From contig CAUYUJ010014172.1 of assembly GCA_963575745.1 (NCBI GenBank), forward strand, positions 569,501-633,500: 64,000 bases of DNA, in the 5' to 3' direction. Position numbers and translations under genes: made by a program. The notes below the pieces were generated by a model. It worked only from the letters and a program-made list of their open reading frames with translations, made no database searches and had not been told where the DNA came from. How positions within the stretch are numbered: the stretch's first letter is position 1; each line of letters begins with the position of its first letter. This document shows positions 9,082-19,840 of this stretch, one piece after another. The stretch is from Prorocentrum cordatum (Eukaryota > Sar > Dinophyceae > Prorocentrales > Prorocentraceae).

Positions 9082-9309
9082 TAATTATGATTATCTCTTG
9101 ATATAGCCGGAGTGTGCCTGGAGGCGCGTTGATGCGCCCCCTGTCCTCACCTGTACTCCTGAACAGAACATAGAGCAAGAATTGGACCGGGGGTTTTACA
9201 TAAAACAGGGGGGCTGGAGCACAACATAGATAAGAACCCTTCCCTCCCTCCCTTATTTGGCTGAAGGCTGGTGTTTAGGCATGTATGCCAGTCTCGATTT
9301 GATGGGGTT
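9082..9309 (+). other. 3' non-coding segment between YR gene and B1
   Basis: AT-richer sequence after the YR stop, containing TGATAATTATGATTATC and a short imperfect inverted repeat around GGGGGTTTTACATAAAACAG (9189-9210). No reading frame is supported. It probably holds the 3' untranslated part and terminator of the element transcript. Confidence 0.5.
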
Positions 9310-9621
9310 GGGACTGATGCGTTTCCGAGTTTTATCGCGGGCCCTGATAGGCCTGAGGCCAGGTCAGGCACCGCTCTGGACTTGGGCCCAAGGTGGCTCG
9401 GGCTCGCCTCTTGAACACCTTTCGGGGGGACCTCCCCCTCTAGGCTCGCTGGCGGCACTTGCTTCGGCGCCTTCTGTTGCTGTGTCGGGTATTCGTGCTT
9501 CTGCATGGCAGGTCGTTGGTGTTCAGCAGGGTTGTCGCTCCAGCTCCGCCTGCCCCCACTTTCAAGGTCCCCCCGAGCTCTCAAACAAAGCTGGCTAACT
9601 TTAAGAGGCGTCAATGTAAAT
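9310..9621 (+). repeat. Split direct repeat B1
   Basis: 312 bp beginning GGGACTGATGCGTTTCCGAG and ending GTCAATGTAAAT, directly abutting A2. It is repeated at 9761-10072 with an offset of 451 bp and about two substitutions. The B1/A2 junction corresponds to the joined ends of a circular intermediate. Confidence 0.9.
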
Positions 9622-9728
9622 ACGCGTTTTATAAACACACTTTTACAGTAGCATCGTCAATGTATCTAGCCGCCTTCATTGCATCCATTCGTTGCATGTC
9701 ATTACCGTTGTTTGGCTGCAGTTTCGGC
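9621..9728 (+). repeat. Split direct repeat A2
   Basis: Second copy of the 108-bp A repeat, starting TACGCGTTTTATAAACAC immediately after B1. It is followed by 32 bp of unique sequence (9729-9760) before B2. Confidence 0.9.
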
Positions 9729-9760
9729 CCCGCCGCTCCCACCCTGGGGGCTAAATCCCT

Positions 9761-10072
9761 GGGACTGATGCGTTTCCGAGTTTTATCGCGGGCCCTGATA
9801 GGCCTGAGGCCAGGTCAGGCACCGCTCTGGACTTGGGCCCAAGGTGGCTCGGGCTCGCCTCTTGAACACCTTTCGGGAGGACCTCCCCCTCTAGGCTCGC
9901 TGGCGGCACTTGCTTCGGCGCCTTCTGTTGCTGTGTCGGGTATTCGTGCTTCTGCATGGCAGGTCGTTGGTGTTCAGTAGGGTTGTCGCTCCAGCTCCGC
10001 CTGCCCCCACTTTCAAGGTCCCCCCGAGCTCTCAAACAAAGCTGGCTAACTTTAAGAGGCGTCAATGTAAAT
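9761..10072 (+). repeat. Split direct repeat B2 (3' end of YR element)
   Basis: Second copy of B, ending GTCAATGTAAAT, after which the sequence diverges (GTAATATCTG) and the flanking satellite resumes about 50 bp on. It defines the 3' end of the element. Confidence 0.9.
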
Positions 10073-10320
10073 GTAATATCTGAAGTGCGAAGATAATTCC
10101 GGAAAAATTGGCTAGATTACCCCGTGCGCGTCATCTCGAACAACACCGAGGCGGGGAATGCCTCAGGCGGAAATGCCTGGACACTTTCACGCGCCGCATC
10201 TCGGAGCCCAGAGTTGCGATGATGTCGCAGGCGGACATTGCCAGACCACCTCTCGCGCGGCCTCTCTGAACCCAGAGTTGCGACGGGCTGCGTGCGCCGC
10301 AGCACGCGCCGCCGACGCAA
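10073..10320. repeat. Satellite resumed after the retroelement
   Basis: After about 50 bp, monomers of the same satellite as at 1-2102 reappear (CATCTCGGAGCCCAGAGTTG, then GATGATGTCGCAGGCG). This supports insertion of the element into a pre-existing array. Confidence 0.8.
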
Positions 10321-11879
10321 CACCCGCCGCCATCATCGTCATCGTCGTCGCGGTGGTTCGTCTTCCTCCAGCCGTTCCTCGCCCTCCTCCGCTTTCCTTA
10401 TTTTTCCTTCGGAGCCGAGCCGGAAGGAGAGGAGCAGAGGGGAGGACAAGGAAAGAAAACGGGATGACGAGAGGGGGAGATCGTTGTGGCGATTGCATCA
10501 ACAGCGGCTGTGGTGTGACAGCCGCTGGCAAGTTCCATGTGCGAGTGGGATTTCGCGCGGTGTGCTAAAGGCTCCGGTGGCCGCGGCCCCTGAAGTCGTT
10601 CCTTTGCGGGCGCGCCATTGTGACTTCTGCGGCGGCGGTCCCCAAATGGGCCCCCGTGCGAAGCAACTCACGCGCGGCGCGCCGTGGTGTTCCTCGACGC
10701 ATCGGTGTCTGGATCACCTCCTGAACGACACGGTTCGCATGCGGCACAACGTGGAAGCCCTCGGAACGGTGGTATCTGACTCGGTTCCCGCGCGACTTGG
10801 CACGCGCACGGCGCACCATGCGAAATTGGCCGTGACGATCGTTGACGCTGTTCCCGCGCGGGAGGAGGAGGAACATCAGCAGGAGAAAAACGAAGAGAAA
10901 GAGGGGGAGGAGGAAATTGAAGCTGGACAACCCCCGGACAACCCCTGGACAACCCGTGGACAACCCCTTAGACAACCCCCTGGGCAAACCCTTCCCATTT
11001 TCCGGTGCATGGTTCGGCCCCTTCCCCTCTTCTGGTTCGCAGTGCCCCTTCACATCCACCCGTTTTTCCTGGTGCTAATTTCTCGCCAGCGCGTGTATTC
11101 CTCACGCGTTGCGTCGTCCTCATCCAGTTTCCTCTTCGCGTCGGCCGTGCGCGGCCCCGCCTTCTCCGCGCGCAAGCGTCCCCCCTCAAAACGACACTTG
11201 AAAGCAACGTGTCCTTTGCAACCCACCATACGCCCGACGCGACATGCCGCAGCGGGCGAATGTTTCAAAATGGTATCGGCGGAGCAGCCGAGGTACTGCA
11301 CTGTGGCCCGCCGTCCACGGATCAGCTTAAATCTCGCTGCGCCAGACCATCTGTCAACGAATGGCGACGAGCTCGTTCTCGCGTGCAGCACCCAAGTCTA
11401 CCTGGAGCGCCCAAGCTTCGATTTGACCGCTGGCCTGGCGGAAACAAGAGCATGCAATCCCACGCTTCCCTTCCCGTGCGCATACGGCCTGTCGGTCCAG
11501 GGCAAGCGATGCCGCGCGCGAGACACTTCTCGGCAGGCGTAGTCGACGTGACCGGCCTTCTCGTCTCGAGCAATCCAAATTGGCGGTTCTTCGCGAGCGG
11601 GCAACAGGCGCACCGCGCATCCGCGGGCGCCTGGCAAGGCGCCAGTCAATCAGGGGCCTCGGGAGCTGCGCGCGACGCTGCGCAGCGAGACTTGAAAAAC
11701 CTGCCGCGCTGCCCCCAGCGAGGAATACTTCACCGAGAAGGAGTAGCGCCTGCCCGCGCGCCAGCAGCCGCTCCTTCATGCACAATCTAGAACTGGCACA
11801 ATCCGAATTGGGGCGCAACGTGGACAAGGCAACGCGCGCCGCAAGCGAGCGGGCACGCTTGGAGTGAGCTTCCTTGCGT
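10321..11879. other. No gene supported; basic/proline-type frames and a GGACAACCCC minisatellite
   Basis: GC-rich sequence with long but unconvincing frames, such as 10238-11542, which starts within satellite DNA and shows no domain. At 10919-10990 there is a short tandem repeat of about 13 bp (GGACAACCCCC variants), with a related block at 13895-13955. Isolated satellite-like words (GCGAAATTGGCC) occur near 10820. Nothing else is recognised. Confidence 0.6.
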
Positions 11880-12830
11880 GCCTCCTGACAGCCCTAGCAG
11901 CCCCACTGGCGAAACTGGCTGGACCACCTCGCGCGAGGCATCTCGGAACCCAGAGTTGCGAGAAATGTCTCAAACGAAACCAGCCAGACCACATCGCGCG
12001 CGGCGTCGTTGGTCCCAGTTGCGAGGATCCCAGGCGGGGCTGAACCAACTCTTACGCGAGGCATCTCGGTACCCAGAGTTGCGATGATGTCTCATACGAG
12101 ACTGGTGAGACCACCTCTCGCGCAGCATCTCCGAGCCCAGAAATGCGAGAATGTCTCTGGCGGCACGTGTCAGACAACCTTTTCGAGCGACAGTTCGGCG
12201 GCAGAAGTTGCGAGAATGTTTCAGGCGAAACTGGACGAACCACTGAGATGAGGGCATCTCGGTGCGAAGAGTTGCGAACATGACTCAGACAACGCTGGCC
12301 GCGCGCAGTGCATCTTCGAGGCCAGAAACAAAAGGACGTCTCAGGCGAAACTGGCTGTATCACTTTGTGCACGGCATGTCGCAACCGAACCTGGATGGAC
12401 CACCGCAGGTCAGGTCATATCGGAGCCCAGAAATACGTCTCAGGCGACACTGGCCGCGCACGCTGCATCTCCGAGCCCAGACATGCGAGGGCGTCCCAAG
12501 CGAAACTGGCCAGACAATCTCTCGCACAGCATCTGAAGACGTCTCAGAAGGAACGGTCTGGACCACCTCAGGTCAGGGTATCTTTGAGCCCAGAATTGCG
12601 AGAATGTCTCAGGCGAAACTGGCCGGAACATGTCACGCGGAATCTCTGAACCAAGAGTTGCGAGAATGCCTCTGGCGAAACTGGCTGAGACACCTCGTGC
12701 GCTGTATCTCCGATCCCAGACGTCTCTGGCGGAACTGGCTGGACCACCTCGCGCGCTGCATCTCCGAACGCAGAGACGCGGGGACGTCAGCAGTTCCGAG
12801 CCCAGAAACCCACCAGCCCTCTGGCCGTAG
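11880..12830. repeat. Second satellite block
   Basis: Degenerate monomers of the left-hand satellite: GCGAAACTGGCTGGACCACC, GCATCTCGGAACCCAGAGTTG and GAGAATGTCTCAGGCG recur throughout with about 60-64 bp spacing. No copy of the 344-bp higher-order unit is intact here. The open frames (for example 12262-13248) follow the repeat and are not genes. Confidence 0.8.
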
Positions 12831-13509
12831 GTGGTTTAGGGAGTTTCCTCTTCCATTCACCTTCTTCCCCTTCGGGAGGGGTTTACCCCTGCGCCCTACC
12901 CCCTCCCCTGGACCTGGACAGGGGGTTTCCGCGAGCGGTCAGGGCGTCCAAAACAGACGCGGCGAGGAAGCCACAATCATTGGTTTTACTCAGAGTTGTG
13001 GCTCCATTTTGGCCTCCTGGGGGGGCGGGGGGGCAACGCTAACACGAGCTCCCCCCTTCTTTGATCGATGTCCTCCAAGATGGCCCCAAGAAGCGCCCAG
13101 GAGGCCCCAAGAGGCCTCACGATGGCCCCAAGAGGCCCACAAGAGGCCCCCAGGAGGCACCCAAGACGTCCAAGAGCCCCCCCAGGACCGCCAAGAGACC
13201 CCCAAGAAGTCCCAAGAGGCCACCAAGAAGCGCTCAAGAGATATATAGAGGCTCCGAGAGGCATCCAAAAGACCTCTGGCCCTTCTGCTTACCCTCCTCC
13301 TGCTCCTCCTTCCTCCTCCTACTCTTTCTCTTCTTCCTCCTCTTCCTCCTCCTCCTCCTCCTCGTCATCATCCTATTCATCCTCCTTCTCCCCACTCCCT
13401 CATCCATCAATCCAACCTCCTCCTTCTCCTCTTCCTTCCTTCGCACGGTTCGGCCGTCCCCCTCTTTGCCCCCGCACTTCCCTGTTCACCTCAACTCGTC
13501 TGGACATCG
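12831..13509. repeat. CCAAGA-type minisatellite and a TCC tract
   Basis: From about 13075 to 13260 are irregular units of GGCCCCAAGAGGCC/CCCAAGAAG type, followed to about 13440 by a (TCC)n pyrimidine tract. Similar CCAAGA arrays occur at 39050-39640 and 62580-62940. No gene seen. Confidence 0.7.
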
Positions 13510-13640
13510 TTTCTGGATGAGTTGCGAGAATGTGTCAAGCCAACTGGCCAGACCACCTCAGTTCAGAGCATCTCCGAACCCAGAGTTACGCGGACGTCTC
13601 TGGCGAAACTGGCCAGACCACCCCCGATGTTAGCGGATGT
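13510..13640. repeat. Satellite remnant
   Basis: Two or three degenerate satellite monomers (GTTGCGAGAATGTGTCAAGC; CTCTGGCGAAACTGGCCAGA) after the pyrimidine tract. Confidence 0.7.
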
Positions 13641-15110
13641 CTTTGAGCGCAGGCCCCTTGACCAAGAACTAGGTTCTACCGCAACGGGACCCCAGTCAGC
13701 ACATCTGTTTGGGCAAGCGCGCTAAAGGAAGGCGCGCGAACCGGAGCGGAAAGGGGGTGCGATAGACGAGGAACGGACAGGAGGGGAAGGGGGGAAGAGA
13801 GGCGACATTTTTCAAGCTGGACTTCCCTCGATGTGCTATGCATTTGATGGTAGGTGTGATAATGGCATGCGAACGTGCTGGCAAGACAGCGCGACCCAGA
13901 CAATCCCTTGGGCAACCCCACAAGGATCAGGACAACCCCCCAGACAACCCCCCGTGGACACGCCTCCCCGAGCCTCGTTCAATTAGATAGAACACTATCG
14001 GGTATCTACAACTAGCTGGAATTACTCCATGATTCTTTCCTGGCTCAGAATTTACACCTCAGCGATGCCTCCAGGCGGAGCAGGCACTGGCGCACGCGCG
14101 CTGAAATCACTGAGCGTGCGCGAGAGAAACACCCGCGTATTCGTCTCCCCCCCCACGTGGCGATATTGCGCGAAGATGGGTGAAGGGTGGTGTCAGGTCG
14201 CAGCATCATCCTGCGCCGACGGCGCGAGTGCCGCAGCACCCGAGGGCAGCTGCAACTCGACGGCAGAAGCAATAGCACGGCCTTGAAGCGCACGGCCTCA
14301 AATTTGCCGCGACCGCGAGTTTGCCTCGGCCCGCGGCAAGCCCGCGACGACCCTGCCCGAGGCCTCAGTAAACGAGTCGGCACCAGGGAGTTCGCGCATG
14401 CCCTCGAGATCTCGGCGTTCGTGGCGGGCCCAAGCATTAACGATGAAACCTGTGTTGAGGCCCCACCCGGATCGAAGATCCGCGCCCGCGCTCGCGCCGA
14501 GCATCCCACGTCGCGACCCCACAGCAGACATAGAACGGGTCAGGGTGCCAAAGACTCTGGTGTGCGACGGCTTGCCACTGCACAGTAGATCCAAGCGGGA
14601 AAGGGGCGAGGCACCAGCATCAATTCATGGCGCGCGCAATGAGCGCATTCGCACGGTCTGCCGCCATCGCCGTCGCGGCCCGATCATCGATCATCGAACA
14701 CGGCCCTCTGGCCAATGAGGGTGCCATGCCAACCCGGCATAATGCAGCCGCGCCCAGCAATGCGACATTGCGGCGATATGGCGGTACTTGTACCAAAAAG
14801 AACCACCGCTTCGCGCGCAGCCGCGCAGAAGAAACACCCCAAACACCCTGACCAGGTCTAACGCTCCCTCGCGCTGCTGTTGAGCTCGCGCTTGCAAGCA
14901 GCCAAATTCGATGAGTTTGACGGGAAGACGGAAGGGCAGGGGAGGAGGAGGAGGAGGAGAAGGAGGGGCGATGAGGGATCAGGAAGGAAAAGTGAGAAGC
15001 AAAACGTATGAGGGGGGGAGAAGGAGGAGAAGCCGTGTCGGAGGCAAGGCTGGCGTGCCAGTGAAGAGCGGAAGAACCACGGACCCCCCCTCTCAGGGGG
15101 TTCTTCGGCT
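13641..15110. other. No gene supported
   Basis: Mixed sequence with a short GACAACCCCC repeat (13895-13955) related to 10919-10990, otherwise no repeat or gene I can recognise. From 14930 it becomes purine-rich on the plus strand. Confidence 0.5.
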
Positions 15111-15185
15111 GGCCCGTGCGGAGGAGGAAGAGGAGGAGGAGGAGGAGGAGGAGGAGGAGGAGGAGGAGGAGGAGGAGGAGGAGGA

Positions 15186-15216
<31 letters not shown>

Positions 15217-15225
15217 GGAAGGAGG
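15111..15225. repeat. (GGA)n microsatellite
   Basis: Near-perfect GAGGAG tract. Long poly-Glu or poly-Leu frames crossing it are artefacts. Confidence 0.9.
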
Positions 15226-15469
15226 GTGTCCGGTCGAGCATGGCACCGGAAGAGAAGAGAAAGGCCGAAGAGCGAGCGGGCGAGCCAGGAGCGGCGTCCG
15301 AGAGCACGGACACCGACCGCTATCGTGACAACAGGGAGTGGCGCGCGTCGTAAGCGGACTTTACGACAAGGGGGGGGGAGGGGAGGGGACGAGGGGCAGG
15401 CGAGGAAGAGAGAAGAGAGTCGAACGGTGCTCCCGAAGAGAGGCGTGCCCTCCGGCTTCCCGGCGGGGC

Positions 15470-15913
15470 CCTGTGCGTGGCCACGACCAGCAGCGTCTCC
15501 ATATCCAGCTGCTTCAGGAACTCGTTGTACTGGGCGCGCGCCCGGAGCACAGGAGGAGGAGAAGAGAAATAGCGAGAGAGAGAGAGATAGAGAGGGAGGG
15601 AGAGAAAGAGGGGAGAGGAGGAGGAGGAGGAGGAGGAGGAGGAGGAGGAGGAGGAGAAAGAGCGAGGATCAGCCTCACTAGCGAGGAGGAAGGAAGGGAG
15701 GATCAGGATGATGAGGAGAAAGGGCAGGATGAGGATGAGGAGGCATGTGGAGGGTGGGTCCTGCACCTCAATCGACGTAGCGGCCGAGCGCGGTACAGAG
15801 GCCGCCAGCCTGGGGAAGGCCGTGAACACGGCCGCGGAGGAGGGCGCGACAGCCAGCGCCGAGCGCATGCGCGGAGGCCGTGGCCCAGGAGGAGCACGCG
15901 CGACCCACGCCAT
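15470..15913 (-). CDS. Possible small gene, two exon-like segments separated by a GGA tract
   Basis: Minus strand. The first segment starts at ATG (complement of 15911-15913) and runs to about 15760. It encodes a Met-Ala start, then Arg/Ala/Pro/Ser-rich sequence without acids (for example SSAAVFTAFPRLAASV), like an organelle transit peptide. The intervening 15550-15760 is mostly (GGA)n and GAGA. The second segment (about 15549-15470) encodes AQYNEFLKQLDMETLLVVAT, which has balanced, protein-like composition unlike the surrounding repeat frames. I recognise no family and cannot fix the splice sites or 3' exons. The call rests on protein-like composition only. Confidence 0.3.
15560..15662. repeat. 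(GA)n/(GGA)n microsatellite
   Basis: Purine tract of GAGAGA then GGAGGA units within the possible intron of the 15.5-kb candidate gene. Confidence 0.85.
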
Positions 15914-16126
15914 GGTGGCGACGGCGCACCTGTGACGGCCTGGGCGCCGCCTGCTCAGCAGTGGAGGCGGCCGAACTCCCTGCAACCGAGCCCCGGGTGA
16001 GGGTCGGCCACACGCAGGCATGAGCCCCATGCAAAAGTGGCATTTGGTGCGCGACGTTCGGGGGCCGCGGGGAGGTCAAATCCGAGCGCGCAAGACGCTG
16101 CCATCGCATCGCGTGGAGTATTGGGC

Positions 16127-16351
16127 GCCCGAGTTATCCGGGGTAACTCGGGTCCGGGGTAACTCGGGTTTGGATTCCCGAAAAAGGAACCCGAGTTAGC
16201 CCTGACCCGAGTTATCCCTGATGATTCGGGGCTCTGGACGCCCGAGTTATCCGGGGTAACTCGGGTCCGGGGTAACTCGGGTTTGGATTCCCGAAAAAGG
16301 AACCCGAGTTATCCCTGACCCGAGTTACCCCTGATGATTCGGGGCTCTGAG
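16127..16351. repeat. 113-bp tandem duplication rich in CCCGAGTTA/TAACTCGGG
   Basis: Two copies (16127-16239 and 16240-16351) that differ at very few positions. Each contains several CCCGAGTTA words facing TAACTCGGG words, so each unit can fold into stacked hairpins. No coding potential. Confidence 0.85.
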
Positions 16352-17085
16352 AGTAAAGGGCCCCGCTGTGCCCGCACCAAAGGCCCCTCTGGCGAAAAGC
16401 CTCTCCTGCGCGTAGCCGACAGGGCCGGCCGCCGCCGCGCGGAGAAGCCGAGCGCCTTCGGCGGAGGCCGAACCCCAGGGCGGCAGGGGGGCGCGACGGG
16501 GACGAGGACGGGTCGAAGCCGCCATGGCGGCCACCGGCCCGACCGAAGGCACGGCTCGAGCGCCGGGGCGGTGGGCCTCGCGGCGACGCGGCGGAAGGGA
16601 GAGGGGGGCGATGGGAAGGGGGGGCGGAGAGAGGAAGGGGAGGGGGGGAACAAAAACAGGGTGGGAAGGGGGGGCGAGGGAGGAGCAAGATGAGGAGAGC
16701 AGAGCTTGCTAAGGCCCAGTTCAGCGACCAGCGTGCTGACCCCTCCCAGAGTTCGCCACAAAGGGTGCGTCGCGCATGCGTCGCCCGCGAGTCGGCCGCC
16801 GAGAAGGCCGGCCATCATCGCGAGCGTGCAAGTCGCCTTCGCAAGGGGGTCCTTCGGTGAGTGCGCCGCCCGCTTAGCGGGCACCCACGAGGCGGATCGC
16901 CCGCGCATCGCTCGTTTGACGCCCGCCGAAGAGGCCGCTCGCCGTCTGGAAAAAGCAGGTCGCCCTCGCAACGCGTCTTTTGGTGAGGGTGTGGTGGCTG
17001 GGCGACCTCGGCAGATTAGCATATCCCTATAAACTGGTAGTGCCATGATGTTGCTGAACGCACTCTGGCGCCAGACAAACAGGTC
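16352..17085. other. No gene supported
   Basis: GC-rich sequence with repeated GGCGGGCACC/GAGGCCG-like words and a purine-rich stretch at 16595-16700. Open frames on both strands show no protein-like composition. Confidence 0.5.
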
Positions 17086-17375
17086 CCCGCTGCCGCCGTC
17101 AAGTTCACCGCGGCCGCCGCCAGCACCATGACTACCACCACCACGATCATTACCAGCAGCCGCGACCGCAACCACGACCGACGCGACGATGACGACCACC
17201 ACCACCAGCGACCACCACCACGACCACCACGATTCTCGCGACCACCACCACGACCGACGCAGGCACGATCACCAGTGTGACCACCACCTTCAGCAGCACG
17301 ACCACCACAAGATACACCACCACGACATCCACGACCACGACCACGATCACCAACCGGACCATTACAACAGCCCCC
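17086..17375. repeat. CAC/GAC triplet-rich tract
   Basis: Irregular CCACCA, CGACCA and CACGAC triplets. Frames read as Thr, His/Asp or Val/Arg runs and are not genes. Confidence 0.8.
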
Positions 17376-17569
17376 GCCCCCTCCCTCCTCCCCCCTGTTT
17401 CTCAGTTTCCCCTTCCCGGCCGCCCCTGCTGCCGCGTTCGCCTCGTGTCCCTGCTCCATCCCCCCGTTTTTTCCTCCTCGCAGTTCACTTTTTCCTCCAC
17501 CAGCACCGGGGCCCTTCGCTGAAGGCGGGGGCCCCGCTCGCGGCCGCACCCGAAGGAGAAGAAAGAACA

Positions 17570-17870
17570 TGAAGGAAGAGAGGGAATTGCGAGGGGAAGA
17601 AAGGGATGACGAGGGAGGAGGGAGGGGGAAGGGCAGAGGGAGGAGGAGAAAAAAAGGAGGAGGAGGAGAAGCAGGAGGAGGAGGAGGAGGATAAGTAGGA
17701 GCAAGAGGAGGAGGAGGAGGAGAAGGAGGAGGAGGAGGAGGAGGGGGAGGAGGAGAAGGAGGAGGGGGGGAGGAGTTAGGGAAAAGAGGGAAGGAGGGGG
17801 GACGACGGAGGAAGGACGAAGGAGGAGGGAGAGTGAGGAAGGAGAAGGGGGGAAGAAAAAGGGCGAGATA
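17570..17870. repeat. Homopurine (GGA/GAAGG) tract
   Basis: About 300 bp almost purely A/G on the plus strand, with GAGGAG runs. No gene. Confidence 0.85.
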
Positions 17871-17989
17871 CCGTCGTTCCCAACGCAATTGCAGACGCAG
17901 CCGCTGCCACTCGTGAGCAGCGCGAGTACAGCACGCCGACGGCCGTTGCGCAGTGCAGTCTGGGGCACAGCCAGAGCGCGCAAGGTCGA

Positions 17990-18260
17990 GAGCGCTTCGC
18001 GCATGCGACGCGCGTGCGTCGCGCGGGCGTCGCGCGGGAAGCGCGTGAAGTGCGTGAAGCGCGCGTGCGTCGGGCGCGAGGCGGAGGTGCGTCACGCGTG
18101 CGTCGCGCGCGCGTGCGTCGCGAGCGCATCGCGCGGGTCGATCGTGCGTCGCGCGCCGGCGGGGGTGCGTCGCGCGCGGGTCGGAATGCGTAGTGCGCGC
18201 ATCGCGGGGGCGTTGCGCGTGCGTCGCGCGCGCGTCGCTCGAGTCGCTGGTGAGTCGAGC
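17990..18260. repeat. GTGCGTCGCGCG minisatellite
   Basis: Irregular tandem GTGCGTCGCGCG units, extremely CpG-dense. Frames through it read as Arg/Ala/Cys runs. Confidence 0.7.
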
Positions 18261-19840
18261 GAAAAGTCGCGGCGAATCGCTGAAGGGCGCTGTGCAATTT
18301 CTACAGCATGTGAACTCCTCGGCTCGCTGGCGAAACAACTCAGGAATGCGCACTCAAGTCACAAAAAGAGCGAAGCACTTACGCGAAAACTGCGGGCACG
18401 AAAAGACCAGCTGACGACATAGACTTGCACAGCGCGCGGAAGAACCGACTGGAAGCGCGCAGCGCGGCAAAATGATAACAATGATTCATCATCACTCACC
18501 GGAAGCAGCACAGCGACGTCTCGCCCGCCGATGCATCATTGAGGGAAGAAAGAGGGGGGGAAGCGAGGCGGGGAGAGCCAGGGAACGGGGAACGGAGGGG
18601 CGAGGAGGGGGCAGGCGGGGACGGCGTAGCGGCGGCGGGGGAGATAGGAGGCGATCGAAGGGAGGCGGCGGAAATGAGGAGGGCGAACAAAAAGGTTTCA
18701 GGAGGGTGGAAGGACAAGGGGGGAGAGTAGGGAGGGGGAGAGGACGGGAACCTGATTAAACAAACGACGTATTCGCACAAAGGACCAGCCTCGCAGTACG
18801 TTCGACGAGGACGAGGGAGGCGGCAAGTGGAGGGGCGCGAACCGACATTGGAGGGCGGGGCGCAGGGCGAAATGGCGCCGCGTCGCACGACGCGACGCGA
18901 CCATGTCATGGCACGACGCGCACAGACCCCAATGAACGCGTCGCGTCTCCGTCCTCAGTTACGGTTCGCATTCCCTGGAACGACGCACTGGCGAATGATT
19001 TTGCGCGCGGGTGGGAAACATAGCGCGTCGGTGGATCATCGAACTACAATGCGCCACGACTGCAAAGCTGGCTGCTGTTGCACCAGCATGGGCAGCCAAT
19101 GTGTCGCCAACGAAAACCAGACGTCGCGCCATATGTCGCCCGCGCACCCTGGGTGGGATTAAGGACAGAAAACGTAAACCAGGGCCGGCGCACGGGCGAC
19201 GCACATAATCAAACAAAAGGGGGGGGTCATTTGACTGGGCCTTAACAGCAAAGCTGCCAGAACCGCATGGGAGAAGGTCATGGCGGAGCGGAGCGGAGCA
19301 GAGCGGAGGGGAGGGAGAAGTGGAGGTAGAGTAGCGGGAGAGCGGCGGGGGGAGGGAACAAGACAATTGAAGAAGGGGGGATAAGGGAAGGACGAAGGGC
19401 TGGGAGGGTGGGAGGACCCTTCTCCTCCTCCCCGTGCTCCCCGTGCACATCCTACTCATGATCCGCTTCCTCCGCCTCCTCCGTTTCCTCCTCCTCCGCC
19501 TCATCCTCCTTTTCCTCTCACCCCTCTCCGTTCGGGGGCTGGCTGGTGGCATCAAGGTCGTGCGTCGACCTTACCATCCACCCCTCCCCGTGCTCATCGT
19601 CTCCCCCCTTTCAGGATGAGCTGTTGTTTAAAAAAAACTCGAGGGCTCAAGGAGGAGCAGCCGGGAGAACGAGGAGGAACATGAGAAACTGAAACAAGAA
19701 GGAGGCCATTCCTCCTCAACGGAATAGGAGGGACCAGGACGACGAGGAGGAAGGGCTGGCCTCCTCAAGCTGCTTGCTGGTCACGCCCGCCGCCTTCGCC
19801 CTGGCGCGGACAGTTCGCATCGCAGGTCACTCTCGTTATC
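18261..19840. other. No gene supported; purine-rich and C-rich stretches
   Basis: Contains a GGGGA-rich block (18540-18760), GGAGCGGAGC units near 19275-19310 and a TCC-rich block (19410-19530). Short isolated ATG frames, for example 18827-19162, have no recognisable domain. Confidence 0.5.

Larger units (their letters stand above)
2103..10072 (+). mobile_element. YR retroelement (PAT/Ngaro-type DIRS order) with split direct repeats and a C5-MTase-like domain
   Basis: A complete element of about 7.97 kb in the order A1 - coding - B1 - A2 - B2, the split-direct-repeat architecture of tyrosine-recombinase retrotransposons. A1 (2103-2210) matches A2 (9621-9728) with one mismatch that I can see. 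B1 (9310-9621) matches B2 (9761-10072) with about two. Coding content, all on the plus strand: two gag-like ORFs, reverse transcriptase, RNase H, a cytosine-methyltransferase-like domain and a tyrosine recombinase. No integrase or protease was seen, as expected for this order. It lies inside a satellite, which resumes directly after 10072 with no obvious target-site duplication. Near-identical repeats imply a recent insertion, although the polyprotein frame carries one stop and several frame changes. Confidence 0.9.

Noticed and set aside
10238-11542. 434-codon protein after the retroelement
   Set aside because: It begins within satellite monomers and has no domain; composition follows local GC content.
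12990-13018. Spliced-leader-like CCATTTTGG (also at about 62917-62930 on the minus strand)
   Set aside because: Only 9-11 bases match the dinoflagellate leader core, and the second lies in the CCAAGA minisatellite; no donor site or full leader.
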